64,000 nucleotides of DNA from CBDCVD01 sp965224015 (GCA_965224015.1 OZ245032.1:3348001-3412000); one strand, 5' to 3'. Counted from the stretch's first letter, positions 34,603 through 43,323 are shown. Notes: generated by a model from the letters alone, not told the origin. Numbers and translations are program-made.

Positions 34603-35069
34603 TTCTGGTCTCCATGTGATGTTCTACAAAACGGACTGGCACGCCAGGTGTCGCGCGTCAGGACCGCCACAGCCTCGGCAACGCCAGGGGCCCAAAGCTC
34701 GGGGATCAGCACTTCTCTGGCCCCAAGCGCCCTCCAGATGCGACGCACCAGGGTGTTGCGCTCATCGTGCCGTCCCGCAACAACGCGCACCCCCAGCTGG
34801 TCAAAGGGGTATTCAAAGATGGTACGCAGAGTTGAGACGTTGGACCAGCGCCGGTGCGCCGAATAGGCGGAGAGTTCGATAACGTTTCGTGAGGGATCGT
34901 AGTTGTGGTACACAAAACCGGCAACCAGGCCTCCCCCGGGTCGCACAAAGCCGATTGCCGAATATTCGCCGTCGCGGGCGTCCAGTTGCCGCTTTCCCTG
35001 CCACAGGCCCTCTTCGACAAAGTGTTTGACCGCCTCTGGCTGGTCTGTAACAGGGAACACGGGCGGCAT
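34518..35069 (-). CDS. GNAT-type acetyltransferase of phage origin
   Basis: 183 residues with a GNAT-like core: GFVRPGGGLVAGFVYHNYDP (strands 2-3), IELSAYSAHRRWSNVSTLRT, then RVVAGRHDERNTLVRRIWRAL. Similar acyltransferase-like proteins are common among tail genes of short-tailed phages; substrate unknown. The start at 35069 lacks a clear ribosome site. The last 28 codons (very basic, HPPRHRRRVRLIRSKPPRHK) overlap the start of the next gene, so the natural C-terminus may have ended near DTWRASPF and been extended by loss of a stop. Confidence 0.65.
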   Translation of the reverse strand: MPPVFPVTDQPEAVKHFVEEGLWQGKRQLDARDGEYSAIGFVRPGGGLVAGFVYHNYDPSRNVIELSAYSAHRRWSNVSTLRTIFEYPFDQLGVRVVAGRHDERNTLVRRIWRALGAREVLIPELWAPGVAEAVAVLTRDTWRASPFCRTSHGDQKWEKNPHPPRHRRRVRLIRSKPPRHKQE

Positions 35070-35078
35070 GGGCGGTGT

Positions 35079-35621
35079 TCAGGGGGTCAGCGTGAGCAAG
35101 ACCTGCGCCGCCGTATAACAACCGATGACGAAGGCGGTATACGACAATAGGCCCAATAGATTAGCCGCGGCCATCCACCATGTGGCAACACGATCCTTCT
35201 TCGCCAGTAGGTTCAGAGCCTTGGCGCGGGTTTTGTCCCGGTCTTTTGCGCCCCACGCTTCAATGTACCCGATCTGCATTGCGTGTTGGTCTTCGTAGAT
35301 CGCTTCCAGAATCATGAGATTGACGTAGGCCGCGTAGCAAGCGAAGACGGCACAAGCCAGACCGCCGGCAAGCCAGGCGCCGGCACCATAAAGCCGATCG
35401 ATGGGCACGGGGTTGCCCGCGCCGGCTGCAAGACCGATATAGGCCGGAACGACCACAAGCGCCCCCGCATTGACCACCACAGCGGTTCGAAGGAGCATTT
35501 TCCCGTAGTCAAGGGCGCCCGTAAAGGACATCTGCTGCAGAACGGTCAAACGATCCGTCCACAGTTTTTTCTCGTCACTTGCCGCTTGTCGTGACACCTG
35601 TACGTCGTTTTGTTTTGCCAT
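35079..35621 (-). CDS. Phage membrane protein
   Basis: 180 residues, ATG 35621 with GGAGAAAG upstream. Four hydrophobic segments are visible: TAVVVNAGALVVVPAYIGLA, AWLAGGLACAVFACYAAYV, WWMAAANLLGLLSYTAFVI and a short C-terminal stretch. A charged amphipathic N-terminal part and a Lys-rich loop (KDRDKTRAKALNLLAKKDR) lie between. No family is recognised; it sits between the stabilisation protein and the GNAT gene. Confidence 0.6.
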   Translation of the reverse strand: MAKQNDVQVSRQAASDEKKLWTDRLTVLQQMSFTGALDYGKMLLRTAVVVNAGALVVVPAYIGLAAGAGNPVPIDRLYGAGAWLAGGLACAVFACYAAYVNLMILEAIYEDQHAMQIGYIEAWGAKDRDKTRAKALNLLAKKDRVATWWMAAANLLGLLSYTAFVIGCYTAAQVLLTLTP

Positions 35622-35639
35622 TACGCTTTCTCCATTTAG

Positions 35640-37289
35640 TCAAACCAACACGCCGCCGGTCTCATAGATCAGATCCATCGACACCAGTTCAATGTCCGGC
35701 TTGGTCGCACTGCCCACGGTGATCTGCAGTTGCGGTGCCAGCACATAGCCGGTGCCGGCCACGTTCACCCATTTGGCCTCAACCCTGTTGCGCGTGCCCT
35801 GATCCCACAAGGCGACATCCCAGATGGCCTCGTCCCAAAGGGCTGCGGTGCGCGTGCTGGTGTCGATCGGGATCGCATCGGGCGGCTCCACAAGGCAGTC
35901 CTTGTAATCGGTGGCAACGCTTAGTTTGGCGGCAAACGGCGTCTTGTGAACGAACGTGGCGCGCAACGCCTTGGCTTGCTTGATGGCCCCCGGCGCGCCC
36001 AGGTGATCGAACGCATAACAGAGCGAGCACACATAAAGCGCGCCGTCATCAGTGCCGCCGGTATTGCCGCGCATAATCTTGCCGTCGGGGGTGCCCACAT
36101 AAAGCTGGTCATCGAGCACCGCCATGGTGCTCACGTTCCAGCCGGTAAAGCGCGTCCAGGCGCGGGTTTGCAGGTTTACCACAAAACAGTGTGATCCCCC
36201 CGACTGGCCGTTTGGCGGGGCGATGATGAGCATGTTCCTGGACGCCCATTTGACGATACTCCAGCCCCGTTGATTGCCCGCCAGGTCCATGGCTGCGTTC
36301 CAGTCCGGCTCGATATTACGTGACAGCGACGTTAGTTTGAGGGTTGCCTTGTCCTGTTGCACCGCCGCCGATAATGGGATCAGCCCGGCCTTTGTGGCGA
36401 TGATCAATTCGCCGCCGACGCGGATAACGGCTTGCTTGTCCAGCGGTTCGCCGATCTCATAGACCCCTCGCGAGGTCCAGTTATTGGCGTTACCTGGGTT
36501 GCTGCCGGAAAAGACGGCGAATTCGCCCTTGTCGGTGGCGAAAACGCAGCGATCGTCCATGCCCGCGCCGCTATCGCTCGACCACGTGGCGCCAAAGATA
36601 AGCGTACCGCCCAACTGGAATAGGCCTTCCAGGGGCAGTTTGGCCGCTTCCCCCGCAACCGCATTAATCCCCAGATACCAGGCGTTCAGGCTGTCTTTTT
36701 CAATAAAAAACAGACGGTTGCGATAGGACCAGACGTGGCTGAAACGAGCCGTGTCGAGGCGCCCCTGGCTGCCCGCCTTTTTGGTGATAGCAAAGGGACG
36801 TGATGTGCTTGTAACCCGCTGCCACGTGGTGCCGTCGTAAATCAGCATCTTGTTGGCGCCGTTGACGAGGATTAAAAAGCCGCCGCCATCGGTTTTTATC
36901 TGCAACGCCGAATAATCGCCGGACGTTTGGTTGACCACCACCGTGGAATAACTAGGGCTATGGGCGTCAAAGGCGAGAATGCGCCTATCGTTGGCCGCAA
37001 ACAATTCGCTCGGCTCTGAATAATCGTAAGAAAAAAGCGCCTTGAACGCACCGATACCGCTTAGGCCCAAAAGCGGCGCGAGGCCGCCACGCGGCGTAAT
37101 GCCAGTGGCGGTGGGCCAGAAATTATCCAAAACGCGCGCCGCATTGCGCTCTTGCGCCGCCAGGCTTTCGTTGGAAATCCAGCCCGCGATGGGGGCCAGA
37201 TAGGTCTGCGATTGCCTGTCGGGGGTCTTATCGCTGTCGCTGGGTACGCGATTCTCCGGTCGGATACGGGATGGGGCGATGTTCATCAT
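35640..37289 (-). CDS. Phage stabilisation-type tail/head-completion protein
   Basis: 549 residues built of repeated beta strands that suggest a propeller: ELFAANDRRILAFDA, GGFLILVNGANKMLIYDGTT, RNRLFFIEKDSLNAWYLG, DDRCVFATDKGEFAVFSGS, RVGGELIIATKAGLIPLS, DDQLYVGTPDGKIMRG. This resembles phage stabilisation (P22 gp10-like) and tail tubular B-like proteins that close the head and form the tail stump. Two ATGs in a row (37289, 37286) directly follow the previous stop. Confidence 0.7.
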   Translation of the reverse strand: MMNIAPSRIRPENRVPSDSDKTPDRQSQTYLAPIAGWISNESLAAQERNAARVLDNFWPTATGITPRGGLAPLLGLSGIGAFKALFSYDYSEPSELFAANDRRILAFDAHSPSYSTVVVNQTSGDYSALQIKTDGGGFLILVNGANKMLIYDGTTWQRVTSTSRPFAITKKAGSQGRLDTARFSHVWSYRNRLFFIEKDSLNAWYLGINAVAGEAAKLPLEGLFQLGGTLIFGATWSSDSGAGMDDRCVFATDKGEFAVFSGSNPGNANNWTSRGVYEIGEPLDKQAVIRVGGELIIATKAGLIPLSAAVQQDKATLKLTSLSRNIEPDWNAAMDLAGNQRGWSIVKWASRNMLIIAPPNGQSGGSHCFVVNLQTRAWTRFTGWNVSTMAVLDDQLYVGTPDGKIMRGNTGGTDDGALYVCSLCYAFDHLGAPGAIKQAKALRATFVHKTPFAAKLSVATDYKDCLVEPPDAIPIDTSTRTAALWDEAIWDVALWDQGTRNRVEAKWVNVAGTGYVLAPQLQITVGSATKPDIELVSMDLIYETGGVLV

Positions 37290-37290
37290 G

Positions 37291-38484
37291 TCAGTAGCTA
37301 ATCGGCACTTCCCACGTATCCTCGCGCGGGGGCAGCATGTCGAGGGCCATGGGCGCGGCGGAGGCGCCGGCGAAAGTGTTGAACTGAATAATGTGTTTTA
37401 GCGAGGGGTGCTCGTTGACGTATTTGCGGATGCGCGCCGCTGTTTTGGGCGCAACGGTTTTCATGGCGTTGGGATTGGTCAAATAGGCGCGGATGGCCTC
37501 GGCCATAAACTCGCGCGGCACATCACCCCTGGTGTAGCCCAGGTGCTGCGGGCCAGTCAGGTGGCGCGTGCGCTCCTGGCCGGTGTTCAGGATGTTGTAA
37601 AGGGGCTTGAGTTCGCGGCTTAAACCGGAGACGGGGATTTCCCCAGCCGCCTGGTCAATCACATGGCCAAGCTCGTGGGCGTAGACCTTGGGTAGTTGCC
37701 TGTCGCTCAATCGGTTGGATAGGGCTATTCGTTTGGGTAGGCGTGACCATCGGTCTATCCGAGTAGCACCCACCGACCCTTTCCCGAGCGCGCCTGGCGC
37801 CATTCGCAAAGCTCCTTGGCCAACTGTTTGCGTTGCAAGGGCGTCAAATTGCGTTGGCGGGAGGGGCCGATCCGCTTGTTCCACTCTTTGACGGCCAACA
37901 ATTCGTCTTGCGACAAGGGGTCTTCCGTCGATGTCGTGGGTGAGGGTTCCGTCTGCTCTTTGCGGGATGCCATGGGGGTAATCCATCTCGATTGGGCGCT
38001 GCGGTTTATCGGGCAGATTATACAACGAAACGTTGCGGCTGGCAAGACTATTGTTTCTTGCAACAGGTTGATTTACATTATGTTTTGTAACGTTTCCCAG
38101 GCTTCTATGCGCGCCCACCCGCGACGTCGGTCTGGGGAGGCGGCCAACCCCCGGCAGAACATGCATAAGGGCCGTCAAATCGCGCTCCAGACGACGCGCT
38201 CCAGATCGGCTTTCGCCGAATTCCCGCGCGACTTGTCCGGCAAGGGACGCCCCGCCATGAATACCGGCATTCATCGTGCGCCCTAAAGCGTCGAGGATTG
38301 GCAGCCCGCCTCGTAAAACCAGGTTGCTTATGGGGTTGTTTAAGTACCCACGATTGCTCAAATCGGTGACGGTGCCAGGATCAAGACCAAGCGGATCGTT
38401 TGGGTCCCAACCCCGCTTCGCGCCCGCCCATGCGGCGCGGCCCAGGCGGCGCAAAAGGGACTGGCGTATCTTGTCCATGCTCAT
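37291..38484 (-). CDS. Phage protein with HExxH metallopeptidase domain
   Basis: 397 residues. The C-terminal half carries LPKVYAHELGHVIDQAAGE, a zinc HExxH motif, with a downstream EFMAEAIRAYLTNP that could give the third ligand. The N-terminal half is basic and probably disordered. Such domains occur in phage polyvalent or virion-associated proteins and may process other virion or host proteins. The start ATG overlaps the stop of the preceding 88-codon frame (ATGA), and the stop is one base before the next start. Confidence 0.7.
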   Translation of the reverse strand: MSMDKIRQSLLRRLGRAAWAGAKRGWDPNDPLGLDPGTVTDLSNRGYLNNPISNLVLRGGLPILDALGRTMNAGIHGGASLAGQVAREFGESRSGARRLERDLTALMHVLPGVGRLPRPTSRVGAHRSLGNVTKHNVNQPVARNNSLASRNVSLYNLPDKPQRPIEMDYPHGIPQRADGTLTHDIDGRPLVARRIVGRQRVEQADRPLPPTQFDALATQTVGQGALRMAPGALGKGSVGATRIDRWSRLPKRIALSNRLSDRQLPKVYAHELGHVIDQAAGEIPVSGLSRELKPLYNILNTGQERTRHLTGPQHLGYTRGDVPREFMAEAIRAYLTNPNAMKTVAPKTAARIRKYVNEHPSLKHIIQFNTFAGASAAPMALDMLPPREDTWEVPISY

Positions 38485-38747
38485 GGCGCGTGGCCTTGGT
38501 CGGCGGCAACGGCGGCGATCAGACGGGCCTCGTATTCCGCCAGGTGATCGTCGTATGCCTTGCGCATTTGCCGACGCCAGCGCCAGATGGCGTTCAGGAC
38601 AAGCAGGTCCTCGGGAATGCGGAAACGAAAGTTAGATTTACGCTGCCGGGTCCTCCTATGGTGGCTGGACAGCCTTGTCCATGGGGGGATGCGCGCCGAT
38701 CTCACCCCGTTGCCGCAGATTGATGCAGCAAGGCCATACCGGGCCAT
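38481..38747 (-). pseudogene. Small phage gene, probably truncated at its 5' end
   Basis: Up to 88 residues, but only the second half looks natural (EDLLVLNAIWRWRRQMRKAY, LAEYEARLIAAVAADQG). The stop overlaps the next start as ATGA, so the C-terminus is genuine. No convincing start codon or ribosome site matches the frame, and phage homology appears to end here: 26 bp further lies a fragment of repeat E. I read it as the stump left where the right part of the prophage was deleted. Confidence 0.45.
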
Positions 38748-38773
38748 CCATCTACACCCGATAGTTTTTTCGA

Positions 38774-38938
38774 GTACAACCTGTTGAAATTACACATTTG
38801 TAATCTTTCAATAGGTTGTTCTCAAGGTGGCAGGTCCGAAGTCAGGGTTATTGCGGCCATTGCCGCCAGCAAGGCCGTATCAGACGAATGGCCACCTACA
38901 TCCGATGCATTTACCAGGGACAACCTGTTGAAATTACA
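38774..38938 (+). repeat. Dispersed repeat E, copy 1, with a second right-end fragment
   Basis: Full 140-bp copy at 38799-38938, from TGTAATCTTTCAATAGGTTG to CAACCTGTTGAAATTACA; the ends are inverted repeats of about 22 bp. A right-end fragment of another copy (ACAACCTGTTGAAATTACAC) directly precedes it. Inside are GGCCATTGCCGCC and an outer AAGGTGG/CCACCT pairing. The rest of 38939-39157 shows no gene. Confidence 0.9.
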
Positions 38939-39157
38939 CATCTATTACGGTATTACAAGATCAAGATGCCCAATAATCTCCTACCTGGTACCCCAAATAT
39001 AGCACATCCTCATTAGACAAGAGGCCTAACCGAATGCCGTTCGCTTTTGTTCTGTGCCGGCCAACATCCACCAAACATCAAAAGTCAACAACAACACACC
39101 ATAACGACAAAGAACGGTTCCCCGATACCGCTTTCACGGTTTCAGGCTTTCAGGGCT

Positions 39158-40201
39158 TCAGGCTTTTACCTTATGGCGCAGTCCCCGATTGACCAGACAC
39201 TCGGCGATCTGGACGGTATTCAGGGCCGCCCCCTTGCGCAGATTGTCAGAGACGATCCACATGTTCAGGCCGTTATCGACGGTTGTATCCTGGCGAATGC
39301 GTGAGATAAACGTGGCGTAATCCCCGACACAATCAATCGGCGTGACATAGGCCTCGTTCTCGGGTTCATCAATCACCATACAGCCAGGTGCCTCACGTAG
39401 GATTTGCCGTGCCGTGTCCGCATCAAGGGGGCGTTCGAACTCCAGATTGACCGCCTCTGCATGTCCCACAAACACGGGAACCCGCGCGGTCGTGGCGGTC
39501 ACCTTTATTTTCGGATCGAGAATTTTCTTTGTTTCTGCGACAAGCTTCCACTCCTCGCGCGTATAACCATCCTCCATAAACACATCAATATGGGGAATGA
39601 TGTTAAAGGCGATCTGTTTGGTAAACGCTGCGGGGGTCACATCTTCGCCCGGCACATAGATGGCCTTCGTTTGGTTCCACAGCTCATCCATGGCCTGTTT
39701 GCCGGCACCCGAGACTGATTGATATGTGGCAATGACCGCCCTTTTTATCGGCGCGTGGGCGTGCAAAGGCGCAAGTGCCACCACAAGCTGCGCCGTAGAG
39801 CAGTTGGGATTGGCGATAATGTTTCGCCGTGCGTTTTGCGACATGTACGTGTCCAGCACCTGCGCGTTAACTTCAGGGACCACAAGCGGCACGTCGGCGT
39901 GATAACGAAACGCCGATGAATTGTCGATGACGATACAACCGGTCGCTCCAATCGCCGGCGAGATTTTTTGCGAAACCGCGCCCCCCGCTGACATCAGACA
40001 GAAGTCAACACCGGAAAAATCAAAACCATCAAGAACCTGGCATTTGAGAGTCTCATCGCCGAACGAAACTGCAACCCCGGCGGAGCGGCGCGAGGCGAGG
40101 GGAATGACATCGCTGACCGGAAACGCCCGTTCGGCCAGAATGTTCAACATTTCGCGGCCAACGTTGCCGGTAGCGCCGACAACGGCAACAGTGTAGGACA
40201 T
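39158..40201 (-). CDS. asd: Aspartate-semialdehyde dehydrogenase
   Basis: NADPH-dependent enzyme that reduces aspartyl phosphate to aspartate semialdehyde, the branch point to lysine, diaminopimelate, threonine and methionine. From ATG 40201 it has 347 residues; a frame extension of 39 codons upstream has no family likeness. Visible motifs are the NADP-binding VAVVGATGNVGREML, the active-site Cys in ANPNCSTAQLVVAL, GAGKQAMDELW, and the HAEAVNLEFERP region. Essential for cell-wall diaminopimelate in most Gram-negatives. It is bracketed by two direct 140-bp copies of repeat E. Confidence 0.97.
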   Translation of the reverse strand: MSYTVAVVGATGNVGREMLNILAERAFPVSDVIPLASRRSAGVAVSFGDETLKCQVLDGFDFSGVDFCLMSAGGAVSQKISPAIGATGCIVIDNSSAFRYHADVPLVVPEVNAQVLDTYMSQNARRNIIANPNCSTAQLVVALAPLHAHAPIKRAVIATYQSVSGAGKQAMDELWNQTKAIYVPGEDVTPAAFTKQIAFNIIPHIDVFMEDGYTREEWKLVAETKKILDPKIKVTATTARVPVFVGHAEAVNLEFERPLDADTARQILREAPGCMVIDEPENEAYVTPIDCVGDYATFISRIRQDTTVDNGLNMWIVSDNLRKGAALNTVQIAECLVNRGLRHKVKA

Positions 40202-40377
40202 ATAATGCAACCCGCGCTCAAAGTCTTTCAACTCAGTGGTGAATGCCGACAGGATAAAGTTCTCAAGATGTCTGACAAGAAACAAGCGCACCGGTAACGC
40301 GGTAAGTTGCCAGTGCATCGACCGCTCACATTATCACAACAAGAGGGAGTCGGCAATGGCGCAACTGACTGTGCGGA

Positions 40378-40402
40378 GCGCTATTAAGACGTGACACGCT
40401 CC
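40378..40402 (+). repeat. Dispersed repeat A, right-end fragment
   Basis: GCTATTAAGACGTGACACGC then TCCAAA. It abuts repeat E copy 2, three bases away. Confidence 0.7.
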
Positions 40403-40405
40403 AAA

Positions 40406-40545
40406 TGTAATCTTTCAATAGGTTGTTCTCAAGGTGGCCGGCCTGCAGTCAGGGTTATTGCGGCCATTGCCGCCAGCAAGGCCATATCAGACGAATGGCC
40501 ACCTGCGCCCGATGCATTTACCAGGGACAACCTGTTGAAATTACA
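40406..40545 (+). repeat. Dispersed repeat E, copy 2
   Basis: 140 bp, same length and orientation as copy 1 and differing from it at only about ten positions. Terminal inverted repeats TGTAATCTTTCAATAGGTTG and CAACCTGTTGAAATTACA. The sequence just outside its right end (CATCTA, shared with copy 1) provides the TAG stop of tusA. Confidence 0.92.
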
Positions 40546-40548
40546 CAT

Positions 40549-40812
40549 CTAAGCCCGGGCGATTTGGAAAACGCGCAATTTCCCCTCCCGCTTGCAATCG
40601 ATCAAACCATGCCCGGCCTCGGTACAGAAATGGGGAACGTCAATATCGGCAACAGGGTCGTCGGTGATCAACTCCAAAATGTCTCCGGAGCTCATTCCTT
40701 TGAGGGCTTTGCGTGCCTTGAGAACCGGAAGCGGGCACTGCAGCCCCCGCGTGTCGAGACGCAGTGGCGACGTGCCGGCGCAAGGGGTGTGCGTGGCCTG
40801 GGCGTCGTTCAT
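40549..40812 (-). CDS. tusA: TusA-family sulfur carrier
   Basis: 87 residues with the hallmark LDTRGLQCPLPVLKARKAL (the CPxP Cys carries the persulfide). TusA relays sulfur for tRNA thiolation and molybdenum cofactor synthesis. Strand-helix order and length fit. The stop codon TAG (40549-40551) lies in the CATCTA at the right edge of repeat E copy 2, so the last residues may differ from the ancestral protein. It is 17 bp downstream of the VOC gene and probably co-transcribed with it. Confidence 0.93.
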   Translation of the reverse strand: MNDAQATHTPCAGTSPLRLDTRGLQCPLPVLKARKALKGMSSGDILELITDDPVADIDVPHFCTEAGHGLIDCKREGKLRVFQIARA

Positions 40813-40829
40813 CTCACGATTTTGCCTGC

Positions 40830-41222
40830 CTATTGCCTGTGAACCTGATGGAGAATAACCGCATTCCCCTCGCTGTCTTTAATGGAGGCCATACGGCAAA
40901 CAGGGGATTCAAACGTATCCATGAGGATCTCTACGTCTTTTTCCTTGAGAGCGGCCATGAGGGCGTCAACATCCTCGACCTCAAAGGCGATTGTCCCGCC
41001 ATCATAGTCGCTGGGCTTGAATTGGGGCATCATGTCGGACATGGCAAAACAGCCGCCTTGGGGCAAATCAAATTCGATCCAGCGGCCATCCTGGTATTCC
41101 TGGGTCACTTTCAGTCCCAAAACCTCCTGATAAAACGTCCTGGCCCGCTTGATATCCAGGGCCGGGTAGACGGTAAAAGCAACCTTTTTGTACACAAGCT
41201 CGGTATCTCCATTCACGGGCAT
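40830..41222 (-). CDS. VOC-family (glyoxalase-like) protein
   Basis: 130 residues from ATG 41222 (an earlier in-frame start at 41258 is less likely). Two beta-alpha-beta-beta-beta modules are visible: VYPALDIKRARTFYQEVLGL and later GGTIAFEVEDVDALMAALKE, ending IKDSEGNAVILHQV. One candidate metal ligand is E in IEFDLPQGG; the usual first His is replaced by Tyr/Val (FTVYPAL), so it may not be a classical glyoxalase. Probably an operon with tusA. Substrate unknown. Confidence 0.8.
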   Translation of the reverse strand: MPVNGDTELVYKKVAFTVYPALDIKRARTFYQEVLGLKVTQEYQDGRWIEFDLPQGGCFAMSDMMPQFKPSDYDGGTIAFEVEDVDALMAALKEKDVEILMDTFESPVCRMASIKDSEGNAVILHQVHRQ

Positions 41223-41344
41223 TGCCAGCCCGCTCACAAATAGACGTCTTGAGCGCATCCTTGCGACCTGCGCTATTCACGTCCGGTGTACGGTTACCTC
41301 GCCTTGTATCACATTTGATGCTACACTTGAAGAGGCGATTCTTA

Positions 41345-41445
41345 TACCAAGGGTCTTTAACAATGACTCATGGCTTAGCGTCAAAGAGGTATGTTATCAA
41401 GGCAGTACACCAGTCGGCGTGTCTATAAAGCCAATACCGCTGGTA
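41345..41445 (+). repeat. Dispersed repeat C, copy 1
   Basis: 101 bp from TACCAAGGGTCTTTAACAAT to CCAATACCGCTGGTA, flanked on both sides by TTA (41342-41344 and 41446-41448), a 3-bp target duplication. Terminal inverted repeats TACCA and TGGTA. Confidence 0.9.
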
Positions 41446-41468
41446 TTAAATCATCGCGCATTGTTATG

Positions 41469-41493
41469 CTATTAAAACCTGACACGCTCTAAG
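41469..41493 (+). repeat. Dispersed repeat A, right-end fragment
   Basis: CTATTAAAACCTGACACGCT then CTAAG; immediately upstream of the ribosome site of the acyl-CoA synthetase gene. Confidence 0.75.
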
Positions 41494-41514
41494 CTATTAA
41501 GCTGAAAGGCTATT

Positions 41515-43323
41515 ATGGGCTTCATACAGCGCATTAAATCCGAATACATCTATGCGCGTGGGGTGCTTGGCGCGCTCAAACGCGTCACGGCGATCGCAAA
41601 AGACAAAAACCGGGTTTTTCCTATTGAACTGGAACGCCTTGCCGCCGAACACGGCGCACGCACCGCACTGATCAGCGATCAGGAGACCTATACATACGCT
41701 GAGCTGAATAATCGCGCCAACCAATATGCCCGTTGGGCCCAGGCGCAGGGCATCGGCAAGGGCGATACTGTTGCCTTGCTGATGTTGAATCGCGCTGAAT
41801 ACATGGCGATCTGGATCGGGATTGCGCGTGCCGGTGCAGCGGTTGCGTTGTTAAATACCAATTTAACCGGCGCCAGCCTGGCCCATTGTATCAACGTCGT
41901 GAGCCCGAAGGCGGTCATCGTTGACACCAGGCTCAGCAAAGCCTTTGCAACCTGCAAAGACGGTCTGGGGTCGGACTGTACAGCCTGGTACTTTGGCGAT
42001 GACGGCAAACATGACGAAGCCAGGCGACTTGACTATGTCATTACCAGTATGGATGCACACAATCTTGCGGCTGGTGAGCGTCCGGCACTCACCACCGCCG
42101 ATCCATGCCTTTATATCTATACCAGTGGCACGACCGGCATGCCCAAGGCCGCGAACATTATCCATTATAGGGTCCAGGCGATCATGCATGGGTTTTCGTC
42201 GGTTCTGGAGGCCAGAACCGACGAGCGCATGTACGACTGCCTGCCCATGTACCACACGGTAGGGGGGGTGATTGCGCCGGGTGCATTTTTGACCGTAGGG
42301 GGATCGGTGGTGTTGCGCGAAAAGTTTTCCGCCCATACGTTCTGGCGGGAAATCAAACAATACAGGGCGACCCATTTTCAGTATGTGGGCGAGTTGTGCC
42401 GCTATCTGGTCAATTCGCCTCCCTCGCCTGACGAGCGGGACCATGGTATTCGGCTGTGCTCGGGGAACGGACTGCGCCCCGATATCTGGATGCAGTTTAA
42501 GGAGCGTTTCGCCCTGCCGCGGATTGTCGAATGGTATGCCGCCACCGAGGGCAATGTGGTCATGTTTAATTTTGACGAAAAGCCCGGCGCTGTTGGCCGT
42601 ATCCCTTGGTGGTTGGCGCATCGGCTGGTCACCGAGATCGTGCAGTTCGATCATGAGAGTGAGAGTCCCATACGCGGAGATGATGGTTTTTGCATTAAAT
42701 GCGACCCCGAAGAAGTCGGTGAAGCCATTTCGGAAATCCTTGATGATCCCAGCAAACCCTCACAGCGCTTTGAGGGCTATGCGGACAAAGAGGCGACCCG
42801 GAAGAAAATTCTTGAAAACGCTTTCAAGATCGGGGACAAATGGTTTCGCTCCGGCGATCTGATGCGTCGCGATGCGCGCGGATATTTCTATTTTGTCGAT
42901 CGGGTTGGAGATACGTTTCGCTGGAAAGGGGAGAATGTCGCAACCTCAGAGGTTGCGGAGACACTTACCCGTTATCCTGGTATTCGTGAGGCCAATGTCT
43001 ATGGTGTCGCTGTCGATGGATTTGACGGTCGGGCGGGGATGGCCGCCCTGGTGACCGATGCGGACGCCTTTACGTTCGACAATCTGAAGGCTTTTTTGAG
43101 TGAGAATCTGCCGGTTTATGCGCACCCCGTTTTTATACGGTTGTTACGGGAGTTGGACATGACCGGCACTTTCAAGCTGCGCAAAGTCGATCTGGTGCGT
43201 GAGAATTTCGATCCTGGGCAGACCAAAGATCGGATCTATTTCTACAATCCAGACACCCACATATACATGCCGGTCAATAAAGAGATATTTGTTCAGATCA
43301 ACAGCGGCGGCTACAAGTTGTAG
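41515..43323 (+). CDS. Long/very-long-chain acyl-CoA synthetase (FATP type)
   Basis: 602-residue AMP-forming enzyme that activates fatty acids to acyl-CoA, probably coupled to uptake. The AMP-binding P-loop is LYIYTSGTTGMPKAANI; further motifs are LPMYHTVGG, YAATEGNVVMFN, and the late FRWKGENVATSEVAE that marks fatty-acid transport proteins rather than FadD. The C-terminal domain contains the catalytic Lys region (TGTFKLRKVDLVRE). ATG 41515 has GAAAGG upstream. No partner gene in the same direction; the thioesterase gene is convergent further right. Confidence 0.93.
   Translation: MGFIQRIKSEYIYARGVLGALKRVTAIAKDKNRVFPIELERLAAEHGARTALISDQETYTYAELNNRANQYARWAQAQGIGKGDTVALLMLNRAEYMAIWIGIARAGAAVALLNTNLTGASLAHCINVVSPKAVIVDTRLSKAFATCKDGLGSDCTAWYFGDDGKHDEARRLDYVITSMDAHNLAAGERPALTTADPCLYIYTSGTTGMPKAANIIHYRVQAIMHGFSSVLEARTDERMYDCLPMYHTVGGVIAPGAFLTVGGSVVLREKFSAHTFWREIKQYRATHFQYVGELCRYLVNSPPSPDERDHGIRLCSGNGLRPDIWMQFKERFALPRIVEWYAATEGNVVMFNFDEKPGAVGRIPWWLAHRLVTEIVQFDHESESPIRGDDGFCIKCDPEEVGEAISEILDDPSKPSQRFEGYADKEATRKKILENAFKIGDKWFRSGDLMRRDARGYFYFVDRVGDTFRWKGENVATSEVAETLTRYPGIREANVYGVAVDGFDGRAGMAALVTDADAFTFDNLKAFLSENLPVYAHPVFIRLLRELDMTGTFKLRKVDLVRENFDPGQTKDRIYFYNPDTHIYMPVNKEIFVQINSGGYKL

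Larger units (their letters stand above)
23865..38747 (-). mobile_element. Prophage remnant (tail, internal virion and lysis genes only)
   Basis: About 15 kb of phage genes, nearly all on the minus strand, starting 145 bp after tRNA-His. From right to left: a small coupled protein, a metallopeptidase-domain protein, a stabilisation-type protein, a membrane protein, a GNAT protein, an S74-chaperone protein, a virion transglycosylase, a large structural protein, a tail fibre and a lysis cassette. This is the distal late region of a short-tailed phage genome. No terminase, portal, capsid, replication, repressor or integrase gene is present, and the right edge abuts a repeat E fragment, so the rest was probably deleted. 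Two plus-strand islands (27873-28642 and 30480-31288) look like cargo. The host repeats A, B, C and E were not found inside. Confidence 0.85.
40202..40548. other. Repeat-filled spacer between asd and tusA
   Basis: 347 bp containing a right-end fragment of repeat A (40378-40402) directly followed by repeat E copy 2 (40406-40545). The part adjacent to asd (40202-40377) should contain its promoter; no clear motif seen. Confidence 0.7.

Noticed and set aside
23865..38747. Gene transfer agent cluster
   Set aside because: GTA clusters have portal, protease and capsid genes in a conserved order; none is present, and the tail genes are of short-tailed phage type.
38816..40842. Two similar reading frames sharing the string FSRWQ/FSRWP...YCGHCRQQG near 38816 and 40423
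   Set aside because: They lie in the two copies of repeat E; the similarity reflects the non-coding element, not a gene family.
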